Assembly: GCF_013911645.1 (NCBI RefSeq)
Contig: NZ_JACESV010000001.1
Span: forward strand, 434,001-498,000
From: Allomuricauda sp.
GTDB taxonomy: Bacteria > Bacteroidota > Bacteroidia > Flavobacteriales > Flavobacteriaceae
Reading direction: 5' to 3'
Length of the DNA stretch: 64,000 bases
Part shown: positions 9,166 through 16,306 of the stretch, in pieces
Layout: each line of letters opens with the position of its first letter
How positions within the stretch are numbered: position 1 is the stretch's first letter
Translations under genes and position numbers: made by a program
The notes under the pieces: generated by a model
Seen by the model: the letters and a program-made list of their open reading frames with translations, nothing else
What the model was told of the DNA's origin: nothing
Database searches by the model: none

Positions 9166-9630
9166 ATTCGGATTCTTTCTTTTTGACACTAATTTCACGA
9201 ATACCACAAATTTTTTCCGTCCTTGCTCTTGATGTTTGAACTTGTACTTGTACATGAACTTGAGTTGGCAGTGGGCAGTGGGCAATGACTAGGGTTATTA
9301 CTTTTTGACACTAATTTCACGAATGCCACAAATTTTTGCGCCCTTGCTCTTGATACTTGAACTTGAACTTGAGTTTGCAGTGGGCAGTGGGCAGTTGGCA
9401 ATAATTCGGATTCTTTCTTTTTGACACTAATTCCACGAATGCCACAAATTTTTCCGTCCTTGCTCTTGATACTTGAACTTGAACTTGAGTTGGCAGTGGG
9501 CAGTGGGCAATAATTAGGATTCTTTCTTTTTGACACTAATTTCACGAATACCACAAATTTTTTCCGCCCTTGCACTTGATGCTTGAACTTGTACTTGAAC
9601 TTGTACTTGAACTTGAGTCTGATGCCTGGT
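9166..9630. repeat. Four tandem ~115-bp imperfect repeats
   Basis: Four units, each beginning near TTTTTGACACTAATTTCACG (at about 9180, 9302, 9419 and 9530), followed by AATRCCACAAATTTTT, CCTTGCTCTTGAT, several CTTGAACTTG repeats and GGCAGTGGGCAGTGGGCAAT. Units differ by point changes and by the number of CTTGAACTTG and GGCAGT iterations, so they evolve partly by slippage. The block 9055-9165 in front is low-complexity GGTTATTGGGTTATT. An open frame of 126 codons across the repeats (9195-9575) is a by-product of the repeat and not a gene. Confidence 0.85.
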
Positions 9631-9639
9631 TCTCGAATC

Positions 9640-9867
9640 TCTTGTTAAATACTAAAAATGATGAAGTACACCGAAAGGGTAATACTCTTCAAAAACAAAA
9701 GAAGTCTAAAAAGCAACAAATTTTGAATTTGTCAGGTTGTGTCCTTCGACTACTCAGGATAAACTAAAGTCGAAATCCAATGATCATCAACATTTAGGTT
9801 CTCGACTGCCTACCCTTTCGGCAGGCGGGCGCTCGAACTGACAGACAACAAACTTTTTAGACTTCTT
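9640..9867. repeat. Intergenic segment with long-range inverted repeat
   Basis: AAGAAGTCTAAAAAG (9699-9713) is repeated inverted as CTTTTTAGACTTCTT (9853-9867); a second inverted pair, CCGAAAGGGTA (9671-9681) and TACCCTTTCGG (9811-9821), interleaves with it. Between them lies a palindrome of the type CTGCC...GGCAGG that recurs at 20671-20690. No gene is visible. It may be a decayed non-coding mobile element. Confidence 0.4.
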
Positions 9868-9904
9868 AAAATTTTAAATCCTTAACCGTTGTGGTTTTTG
9901 ATTG

Positions 9905-11362
9905 TTACATTTCCCAACCCTCACGATAGGTGCGGGTAACAAATTGGTTGGCATCATCAAAATTGGTGATGTTCATATTCTCCCCGTCCCACAATAGTTT
10001 TTTACGACCATAGAATTCCATGTTCCCCTCGGAGTTTTCTCTTCGTAACATATAACTACGGATAGCGAGATTACCCATCAACACAGTTTCGGTCATAGGC
10101 CCGGCATAATCAAAAGAAGAGGTAAGGTCTAAATGTTCCTGACTGCCAAAACCTGCCTTGCAGGCATCCACCCACTTGCGTTGGTGGCCATACTCGGGTT
10201 CGGGCATTTCCTCAACCTCGGGGCCAAACTCGGTAACACCATTGTTCATGTATAATTTGGGGGTTAAAGGCGAACTATCGTTAATGTTTGTGGAAATAAC
10301 GCCATGTTCTCCATGGATAAGCACCCCATTTTGACTTCCTGGCCCTCCAATATCACTGTCGGCAGGAATAATCTCTGGATGGGATGGTCTAATTCCTCCA
10401 TCGCTCCATGTCATGGTCAACGGAGCGGCAGTTTTGTTGGTAGCCTCATAATTTAAGGTAATGAACGAAGAAGGTGGACAACCTTCCGGGTGATAATCGG
10501 GATTCCACATTTGAGAGAATACTGTGCCTACGCTACATTCAGCTGCAGTGGGGTACCCCAATTTTAGGGTTCTGTAGGGGATGTCGATCAAGTGGCAGCC
10601 TACATCGCCCAGGGCTCCAGTACCATAATCCCACCAGCCTCTCCAGTTGAAAGGGTGCAGGTTTGGTGTGTATGGGCGCATTGGGGCGGGGCCTAACCAT
10701 AGATCCCAAAATAGGTCGTCGGGTTTGCCGGAAGGATCGGGTTTGGGCATTTCGTTGCCTTGTGGCCATACGGGGCGGTTGGTCCATATTTCCACTTTGG
10801 TGATTCTTCCCAAAGCTCCGGAATCTACCCACTTTTGTACCAAGCCCAATAGCGGGTTGGACCCACCTTGGTTCCCCATTTGGGTTACCACTTGTTTGTC
10901 CCTTGCCATTTGGGTAAGCATTCTTGCTTCGCGGATGTTGTGGGTCATGGGTTTTTGCACATAAACGTGTTTGCCCCGCTGCATGGCGTAGGCCGCGGCA
11001 GGACCGTGCACATGGTCGGGTGTGCTTATGGTGACCGCATCTATATCTTTTACGGTATCGAGCATTTCGCGATAATCGTTGAACAGTTTAGCTTTGGGAA
11101 AACGCTCCACCGACCGTTTTGCCGATCCTGAAAAATCGACATCACAGAGGGCCACCACATTTTCGCGACCGTTAACGGAGGCATTGGCAATGTCGCTCGC
11201 GCCTTTACCGCCAGCGCCTATCGCGGCAATGTTCAAGCGGTCGCTGGGCGCTAAAAAGCCAGGGCCGCCCAAAACATGGCGCGGTACAATAAACACGCTG
11301 GATGCCAGCGCGGTGTTTTTTACAAACTTTCTTCTACTTTGGGAATTGGATTTTTTTTCCAT
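9905..11362 (-). CDS. Gfo/Idh/MocA family oxidoreductase with Tat signal
   Basis: 485 residues. N-terminal twin-arginine signal SRRKFVKN (residues 9-16) followed by a hydrophobic stretch, so the protein is exported folded. The NAD(P)-binding Rossmann motif AAIGAGGKG lies at about residues 46-54, and the family's catalytic-region motif VQKPMTHN (equivalent of the EKP motif, here QKP) at about residue 135. Exported Gfo/Idh proteins of Bacteroidota act on sugars or cyclitols, and some are glycosidases working by an NAD-dependent redox mechanism; the substrate cannot be read here. No sugar-uptake (Sus) genes flank it, so it appears to be a solitary gene. Confidence 0.92.
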   Translation of the reverse strand: MEKKSNSQSRRKFVKNTALASSVFIVPRHVLGGPGFLAPSDRLNIAAIGAGGKGASDIANASVNGRENVVALCDVDFSGSAKRSVERFPKAKLFNDYREMLDTVKDIDAVTISTPDHVHGPAAAYAMQRGKHVYVQKPMTHNIREARMLTQMARDKQVVTQMGNQGGSNPLLGLVQKWVDSGALGRITKVEIWTNRPVWPQGNEMPKPDPSGKPDDLFWDLWLGPAPMRPYTPNLHPFNWRGWWDYGTGALGDVGCHLIDIPYRTLKLGYPTAAECSVGTVFSQMWNPDYHPEGCPPSSFITLNYEATNKTAAPLTMTWSDGGIRPSHPEIIPADSDIGGPGSQNGVLIHGEHGVISTNINDSSPLTPKLYMNNGVTEFGPEVEEMPEPEYGHQRKWVDACKAGFGSQEHLDLTSSFDYAGPMTETVLMGNLAIRSYMLRRENSEGNMEFYGRKKLLWDGENMNITNFDDANQFVTRTYREGWEM

Positions 11363-11382
11363 TTTTTGTTTACGATGTTTTT

Positions 11383-11545
11383 AGAGCCTGTTTAGGAATT
11401 TGCCAATTGTTTTCGTATGCCCCTTTTTGCGCATTTTCTCGTTATAATTTTGAACCGTAACCACGGCTATGCTTAAAAATTATGCCTCAAACTGCATCAA
11501 AAATGATCTATACCAATTCCAATCTCAAATCCCTAAACAGGCTCT
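11383..11545. mobile_element. 163-bp MITE-like element with 19-bp terminal inverted repeats
   Basis: Starts AGAGCCTGTTTAGGAATTT (11383-11401) and ends with its inverse AAATCCCTAAACAGGCTCT (11527-11545), 18/19 matching. The interior contains a further dyad (ATAATTTTGAACCG ... AAAAATTAT, about 11441-11482) and no open reading frame. A short non-coding element with such ends fits a miniature inverted-repeat transposable element. A target duplication is not obvious beyond a possible TT/TA. No full-length relative with a transposase is in the window. Confidence 0.6.
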
Positions 11546-11659
11546 TAGTTTCTAATTGCAAAACAATATAGGAAAAAATGAGCTGAGCCTTTATTATGAT
11601 TTTGTGATATGTGTAAAATATGGTGGTGGTGGGAGGGGAGGTTTCGTTATCGGTTTTGG

Positions 11660-11707
11660 CTATGCGCAGTATCCCGCAGGGTATTGCGTATAGGCTTTGT
11701 TACCTGC
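11660..11707. other. Imperfect hairpin plus GTTACCTGC boundary motif
   Basis: CTATGCGCAGTATCCC (11660-11675) pairs imperfectly with GGGTATTGCGTATAG (11679-11693), followed by GTTACCTGC (11699-11707). The same GTTACCTGC occurs inverted at 13848-13856, beyond the other end of the two-gene defence system. The arrangement resembles a cassette or island boundary; it does not match the integron attC consensus closely enough to call it that. Confidence 0.35.
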
Positions 11708-11717
11708 TGGCTTTTTT

Positions 11718-12422
11718 TTAAATGTGTTTTAACAATTCTTTTACTAACTCAAAAACAGTTGTAGTTGACTCTTCCATAGCAGGGTTGGAGTGGTTGTGCT
11801 GATTAAAGTTTCTTTCAGCTCTTTTTATTGCTAAATCGACTCTTTTTTCATTTGTTTTTTCGTCAAACCCATCTAAAAGTTCGAAAAAGTCCTCATCAAT
11901 CAGTTTACTATTTTTTCCGTCATATGTTACTTTATACGGTTTTATTAGTTTATTAATTCTGTCATCATAATCATTCCTATGCATACCACCACCTTGATGG
12001 TCATTGAAATGAAGAATAAGCCAATATTCAAATGCCTGATTAGAGTATGCTATTCCAAAATTATTTGCTTTAGCCATTTGAATTGCATTATTGAAATCGT
12101 TTTCATCAAAATCATCTTTGTCAAAAACACACCAAACTTGATCGTATTGATTCTCTTGTGATAGTTGATGTGCTCGATTGACTAACGAAACTGTATTATA
12201 TCCTTCACCAACTGGCTTAACAGTTGCAGATGTTAGTTTAAACTGATTGAAATATGATGGCTCTGTATTTTTACCCTCACAAACTATTAGTATTGTAGGC
12301 TTTTGATTTAAGCTAGGCAATGACCTTTCGAAGGTAGGCTCAGACATTCTTTTTTTCTTTAATTGCTCTTTGTGTCTTTTTTTAGCAGCAATTTGTTCCT
12401 CTCTTTTATTTTTCATTTTCAT
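11718..12422 (-). CDS. RloB-like Toprim protein of an AbiL/RloAB-type defence system
   Basis: 234 residues, RloB family. A basic N-terminal coil (residues 1-30, KKRHKEQLKKKR) precedes the Toprim-like core: ILIVCEGKNTEP (residues 44-54, E49) and VWCVFDKDDFD (residues 96-106, D101/D103/D104), the acidic metal-binding pattern shared with OLD-family nucleases. AbiLii of lactococcal AbiL and RloB encoded in restriction loci belong to this family. It follows the ATPase gene with a 17-bp overlap (12406-12422), so the two are translated together. Proposed role: effector nuclease or tRNA/DNA-targeting effector, controlled by the ATPase; the target is not known. Confidence 0.85.
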   Translation of the reverse strand: MKMKNKREEQIAAKKRHKEQLKKKRMSEPTFERSLPSLNQKPTILIVCEGKNTEPSYFNQFKLTSATVKPVGEGYNTVSLVNRAHQLSQENQYDQVWCVFDKDDFDENDFNNAIQMAKANNFGIAYSNQAFEYWLILHFNDHQGGGMHRNDYDDRINKLIKPYKVTYDGKNSKLIDEDFFELLDGFDEKTNEKRVDLAIKRAERNFNQHNHSNPAMEESTTTVFELVKELLKHI

Positions 12423-13731
12423 ATTGAGAAAGGATTGTGTTTAAGTTTTCAAAAAATCCTAGAAAAGGAACAGCTCCGTATTTACCTCTAATATAGTTTT
12501 CTTCATAAGGTTCATTTTTCTTTACTTCGTCAGATTTAAAATCGGCTAAAGAATAAAGCTTTGCTTCTCCGAACTTGTTTTTGTCTGTAAACCAAATTTG
12601 GTCTCGTCTAAAGAGACCTGTGCTTAATAGGTTCGTGTCGTGTGTATTAAAAATAAGTTGTGCGTTTTTTGGATTAAGTTCTTTTGAATTAAAAAGAGAA
12701 ACAATCCTACAAACTAAATTCGGATGAAGCTTAGAATCTAATTCATCAATAACCAGAGTATATCCATTTTCAATCACGTCAAGAATGGGGCCTGTCAATG
12801 CAAAGAATTTTCTCGTTCCAGAAGACTCGTCATCATCAAGGGAAAAGTTTACACTATCAATTGACTTACCATTGGCATCATATTTTTTATGAATGGTTAG
12901 AACATCAGAGACAAACTCAGCTTTTTCTTCGTTCACTTCACGAAGAATTTTATCCCTCACTTCTTTGGGTAAATCTTTTGGTAACTTATCAATATCTAAT
13001 TTCTGCAGTTTAATGTCTTTGATACCTAGGTCGGCAGCTTTAAGTAAATCAAGAATTTTTGCTTTATGAATTGGATCTTCAGTTTTACCCATTGTGTAGC
13101 CTTGATAACCTGACTCATTAAGACCTGAAAGCGTTTTAAGTCTTTTGAACCAGTCTAAAACATTAATAGAAGTCTTATCATTAAATTGTGCTGCTACAGA
13201 AAGTAAAAGAGCATTGTCTCTTACTAAGCCTTCTTTGATAACAGTTTTACCCTTACTAAAATTTCTGGAGTGTGTATCATATTTATTATTCTCTCTATAA
13301 AACAGTTCAATCTCTTTCGTTTTTGGTTTGTAGTAGAGCCATTCTGAAATTACTTTATTTCTAGTTGCTTCAAACCCATATCGATAAAGGATATCCTTGT
13401 AGATAAAAATTATTTCAAATTCAGATGGCTCTTTTTCTGAGGTACTACTGAGTTTAAAGGGGTGAACGTCAATTTCATCACCTTTTTGACCTTCTTTTGA
13501 GCTGTTTAAAACATAATGCCTCATAAACGCAAAAGCATCAAGTAGTTTGCTTTTTCCACTCGCATTAGCGCCATAAATGACAGCATTCTTTAATAGTCTT
13601 AATCCAAATTTTTCATTTAATGCAATATTTTCATTTTCTCTAGTGTCTTTATCGTAATTGGATGCGATAAGACTCAAAACCGCCCTTTCTTTGAAAGTTC
13701 TATAGTTTTTAATTGAAAATTGTAGAATCAT
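12406..13731 (-). CDS. AAA (ABC-type) ATPase of an AbiL/RloAB-type defence system
   Basis: 441 residues, AAA_15/AAA_21 type. N-terminus LQFSIKNYRTFKERAVLSL is the typical first strand; Walker A GANASGKS at residues 54-61; long coiled insertion (about 150-290); signature-like SSGTRKF; Walker B TLVIDELDSKLHP (about residues 323-335); histidine switch FNTHDTNLL (about 362-370). Such ATPases sense phage components and release or activate the partner Toprim effector; in AbiL the pair causes abortive infection. Coding DNA is strongly AT-rich relative to the flanks. The gene is first in a two-gene unit with the RloB-like gene downstream. Confidence 0.88.
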   Translation of the reverse strand: MILQFSIKNYRTFKERAVLSLIASNYDKDTRENENIALNEKFGLRLLKNAVIYGANASGKSKLLDAFAFMRHYVLNSSKEGQKGDEIDVHPFKLSSTSEKEPSEFEIIFIYKDILYRYGFEATRNKVISEWLYYKPKTKEIELFYRENNKYDTHSRNFSKGKTVIKEGLVRDNALLLSVAAQFNDKTSINVLDWFKRLKTLSGLNESGYQGYTMGKTEDPIHKAKILDLLKAADLGIKDIKLQKLDIDKLPKDLPKEVRDKILREVNEEKAEFVSDVLTIHKKYDANGKSIDSVNFSLDDDESSGTRKFFALTGPILDVIENGYTLVIDELDSKLHPNLVCRIVSLFNSKELNPKNAQLIFNTHDTNLLSTGLFRRDQIWFTDKNKFGEAKLYSLADFKSDEVKKNEPYEENYIRGKYGAVPFLGFFENLNTILSQYENEK

Positions 13732-13754
13732 TGTCTTTTTGCTTATTTATTCCG

Positions 13755-13762
13755 CAAAAATA
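13755..13762 (-). promoter_or_regulatory. -7 box of the defence operon promoter
   Basis: Minus-strand TATTTTTG fits TAnnTTTG, 23 bp before the ATPase ATG. The upstream 100 bp is almost pure A/T, and no distinct -33 box stands out. Confidence 0.35.
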
Positions 13763-13799
13763 CGATTTATTATTTATTAAAATGTAAAATAAAAATTGT

Positions 13800-14028
13800 T
13801 TTTATTTATTTATGAATGTAAATCGAGTTTATTATGCTTTTTAGCTTGCAGGTAACGTTAAAGATATAAATCGTTTCTAATGATTTATATCGACCGATAC
13901 TGAATCAAGTTCAGCAGAGCTAACGAAGTTCACCGAAATTTCCTTCAAAATCAATAGGTTAAACCCAATGTTTCCACGAAGTTATCAACCGCTTATTGCC
14001 AAACTGCAATGCGTTTGTAGATAAAATG
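13800..14028. other. AT-rich intergenic region with island boundary motif and small dyad
   Basis: Holds the inverted copy of the boundary motif, GCAGGTAAC at 13848-13856, and a REP-type dyad CTGAATCAAGTTCAG at 13900-13914. No gene is seen. The AT-rich DNA ends near here, marking one edge of the defence pair. Confidence 0.4.
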
Positions 14029-14036
14029 TATATTTG
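14029..14036 (+). promoter_or_regulatory. -7 box of leader RNA promoter
   Basis: TATATTTG, a full match to TAnnTTTG. Transcription would start at about 14040-14043, exactly at the 5' arm of the long stem of the leader described next. Confidence 0.5.
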
Positions 14037-14039
14037 CCT

Positions 14040-14165
14040 TGCTACACTTATCGAAATTAAGGTGTCCTCTCCAACCTCATTTAAACAATTATAGGACAGG
14101 CAAACGGGTGAAAGTCCCCAGACCTTCAAGGCACCGCTTTGATGAGTGTAGCAGTGACCTGTCCT
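14040..14165 (+). ncRNA. Candidate structured leader RNA (riboswitch-like)
   Basis: A 16-bp closing stem pairs 14040-14055 (TGCTACACTTATCGAA) with 14138-14153 (TTTGATGAGTGTAGCA), including two G-U pairs. Inside, GGTGTC (14061-14066) pairs with GGCACC (14130-14135), and CGGGTGAAAGTCCC (about 14105-14118) forms a small GGG/CCC hairpin. AGGACAGG (14093-14100) can pair with CCTGTCCT (14158-14165) outside the closing stem, a pseudoknot; alternatively AGGACA pairs with TGTCCT (14063-14068), which would break the inner helix. Mutually exclusive helices upstream of an ORF suggest cis-regulation. It does not match the cores of the cobalamin, FMN or TPP riboswitches. The candidate rests on base-pairing read by eye. 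Confidence 0.4.
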
Positions 14166-14191
14166 CATTTTTAACCATAAATTCTTTTGTT

Positions 14192-14473
14192 ATGCTACAC
14201 TCAAAAGGTCAAAACCAATGTCCCCATTGCAAGAAGGACTTTACCGAAGACAAAGCGCAAAGCGCACCCAAAATTTCCCGAATGCTTACCCCAGAACAAG
14301 TTGAACTCTTGGAGTTTGCCGATCATTTGGATGGCCCAGATTTGGTAAAATCCCTAAAACTGGTACACGATGTTGCCCTTTACCATTCCCATGGACCTAT
14401 AAACGAGGCGGAAAAAGATGCACTCTTCAATTTAAAAGTCCTTTGGGAGTGTATTGAAGGGATTGTGGAGTAG
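14192..14473 (+). CDS. Small protein with N-terminal CPHC zinc knuckle
   Basis: ATG at 14192; 93 residues. An N-terminal CPHCKKDF (residues 10-17, a single CxxC, perhaps binding zinc as a dimer) is followed by an all-helical acidic part (LTPEQVELLEFADHL ... LFNLKVLWECIEGI). I do not recognise the family. The helical half aligns by eye with the protein at 21531-21776. The frame is open further upstream to 14039, but that part overlaps the candidate leader RNA and reads as low-quality protein, so the ATG at 14192 is preferred. Confidence 0.6.
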   Translation: MLHSKGQNQCPHCKKDFTEDKAQSAPKISRMLTPEQVELLEFADHLDGPDLVKSLKLVHDVALYHSHGPINEAEKDALFNLKVLWECIEGIVE

Positions 14474-14521
14474 AAATTGGGGGAACTCAGGTAGTATGCT
14501 GTAGCCCAATAACAGTACTTT

Positions 14522-14930
14522 GTCATTTCGAACCGACCGGCGGGAGCGTGAGAAATCTAACCCTAAAAAGAGATTTCTCGGTCGCTTCGCTCGCTCGAAA
14601 TGACGAAGATTATCAAAAAACCGATAGTCTGTCATTCCTGCGAAAGCAGGAATCCATCCACTGCCGGATTATGAGGGAGTCATCAATATTAAACGAAGAA
14701 AAAATGTCATTTCGAACCGACCGGCGGGAGCGTGAGAAATCTAACCCTAAAAAGAGATTTCTCGGTCGCTTTGCTCGCTCGAAATGACGAAGATTGTCAA
14801 AAAAACCGATTGTTTGTCGTTCCTGCGAAAGCAGGAATCCATCCACTGCGGGATTATGAGGGAGTTATCAATATTAAACGAGGAAAAAATGTCATTTCGA
14901 ACCGACCAACGGGAACGTGAGAAATCTAAA
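14522..14930. repeat. Tandem array of REP-like palindromic units (2.2 copies, 184-185 bp)
   Basis: Copy 1 starts at 14522, copy 2 at 14706, and a partial third at 14891 (about 40 bp). Each unit has a long stem (GTCATTTCGA...GAGAAATCT against AGATTTCTC...TCGAAATGAC) and a second palindrome TTCCTGCGAAAGCAGGAA, then a linker GAGGGAGT(C/T)ATCAATATTAAACG. Copies are nearly identical, so the duplication is recent. Many frames in this block (for example 14548-14920) are open only because of the repeat. Confidence 0.85.
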
Positions 14931-14957
14931 AGATAAGTAACTCCAACAATAAAAAAG

Positions 14958-15596
14958 TTAACCGTTATTAATGTGGATTTGTCCTCCAATATGTTCCAAA
15001 ATGGACATCCAATGCATTCGTAAAATCAAGGCAGCCGTAGGAACATTATCTTCTTGGATGGCCTCGACCACGGAGCGGGTTTGCGTACTTAGTTTTTTGA
15101 AGAACAAAAAGTCTTGGATAAAATCATGCTCATAAAAATGAAGCCTTAACTTGAGGTCTTTTAAAATTTGTAACAAAATTTTATTGGTACAATGCCGTAC
15201 CAATTGATTGTGGAAATTGTATCGAATTGCAAGTCCTTCGGCAGTACTCTCGGTATTCTCCATTTTGGTTTGGAGCGTGTTCAAAAGATCCATTTCGTCA
15301 AAATTAAACACGGAATTCTCCAAAGCCATAACTTCTAGCTGGGCTACGATTTCGATAAGGTTCTTAACTTCGGTTTTGGAAAGTTTTGCCACTACAAAAC
15401 CGCGATTGGGTATGGCTTGCAATACCTGGGCCTGCTCTAACTGACTCAAGGCTTCGCGAATAGGGGTAACGCTGACCCCGGTATCTCTGGAAAGGGCGGC
15501 CAAGTTAATGGTTTTGCCCACTTTTAACGCTCCGTTTTGAATTTGAAGCAACAAATGCTCTTTTATTTTATCCCTCAAAATAGATTGTTTGGCCAT
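14958..15596 (-). CDS. GntR family transcriptional regulator (FadR/FCD subfamily)
   Basis: 212 residues. N-terminal winged helix with the GntR pattern INLAALSRDTGVSVTPIREALSQLEQAQVLQAIPNRGFVV (about residues 30-69) and a C-terminal all-helical FCD ligand-binding domain with conserved histidines (FHNQLVRHCTNK, residues near 135-145; LRMHWMSILEHI near the end). The FCD histidines usually bind a metal that holds a small carboxylate effector. No metabolic operon is adjacent; the downstream side is the REP array and the upstream neighbour is a lipoprotein, so the regulon is not evident. Confidence 0.92.
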   Translation of the reverse strand: MAKQSILRDKIKEHLLLQIQNGALKVGKTINLAALSRDTGVSVTPIREALSQLEQAQVLQAIPNRGFVVAKLSKTEVKNLIEIVAQLEVMALENSVFNFDEMDLLNTLQTKMENTESTAEGLAIRYNFHNQLVRHCTNKILLQILKDLKLRLHFYEHDFIQDFLFFKKLSTQTRSVVEAIQEDNVPTAALILRMHWMSILEHIGGQIHINNG

Positions 15597-15647
15597 GGCT
15601 TCAAGTCAAGTATCGGGTGTTTAATTATTCGCGCTGCAAAAAAATCA

Positions 15648-16121
15648 CTACCGTTTCTCATAAACATAGCTCTCTACTCCCGGTAGTTCCTCATCTTCAT
15701 TTTTTATAATTCTATTGCCATCCAATTGTAGGACATCCAAAGTAACGCTGCCTTGAAAAGCTATTTCGTTGCCATCGCTGGCCCAGGCCCCGGTTGACGA
15801 ATTGGTACCAAAACAATCCACATAGTATTGATTATTGGTAATGGCCGTTATGTTAAAGTTGGATTGTTCGTATTGATAGGTGGTGTCGTCTTTAAGAATC
15901 AGGGTTCCCGAAATACAAGTTTCCTCATCCAAGAGATTGGAGGAGAGTTGTCCATCACCATCCAAGTCCACAGCAGCACTTAAATTGACTTCTACCAAAT
16001 CCCAAGTGCCCACAAGGGCTGCGCTGGAAAATCCATTATCGCCGTTACCATCATCATCACTGCAAGATAAGATGGGGAACAGGGCTAAAAGCAATAGTGA
16101 AAGTGAATTGATTTTTTTCAT
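15648..16121 (-). CDS. Lipocalin-like lipoprotein
   Basis: 157 residues. Signal peptide with lipobox FPILSC (lipidated C20), then SDDDGNG, a surface-export-like acidic linker typical of Bacteroidota lipoproteins. The core LVGTWDLVEVNL ... TLILKDDTTYQYEQ ... GAWASDGNEIAFQG matches the lipocalin-like (DUF4923/5004-type) pattern of a beta-barrel beginning with GTW. Two cysteines in the core (CISG, DCFG) could form a disulfide. Function unknown; outer membrane location inferred. Confidence 0.8.
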   Translation of the reverse strand: MKKINSLSLLLLALFPILSCSDDDGNGDNGFSSAALVGTWDLVEVNLSAAVDLDGDGQLSSNLLDEETCISGTLILKDDTTYQYEQSNFNITAITNNQYYVDCFGTNSSTGAWASDGNEIAFQGSVTLDVLQLDGNRIIKNEDEELPGVESYVYEKR

Positions 16122-16306
16122 AGAACCTTAATTTACGGGATAATCGAGATTTGACCTCCGAGGCTTGCCTAGAGTTTGCTTACTTCTTGTTGAAAATAAC
16201 ATAATTTCAAGAATATATTTTAATACCCGCTGTATTTCATCGATTTAACGATGCTATCTACACTAAATGGTAAATGGCAACGTTTTTTTGGTAAATACAC
16301 AATCAA

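Noticed and set aside
9195..9575. 126-codon minus-strand frame
   Set aside because: Runs exactly across the tandem repeats, gives a repetitive KFVVFVKLVSK/NPNYCPLPTAN peptide, and has no independent signal.
9166..9630. CRISPR array
   Set aside because: Units are 100-plus bp, lack short constant repeats with unique spacers, and no cas genes are near.
11660..11707. Integron attC site
   Set aside because: The 3' core GTTRRRY is not matched by GTTACCTGC, and no integrase is in the window.
14040..14153. Hammerhead ribozyme (CGAAA at 14052 and UGAUGAG at 14139)
   Set aside because: The core CUGAUGA is not intact (C3 is U) and the two segments pair with each other in the closing stem.
14040..14165. 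Cobalamin, FMN or TPP riboswitch
   Set aside because: Only the GGGTGAAAGTCCC piece is similar; the conserved CCGCxACTG, the second FMN repeat, and CTGAGA cores are missing.
14548..14989. Several overlapping frames in both strands
   Set aside because: They are copies of the REP array (RNLTLKRDFSVA repeated); no gene.
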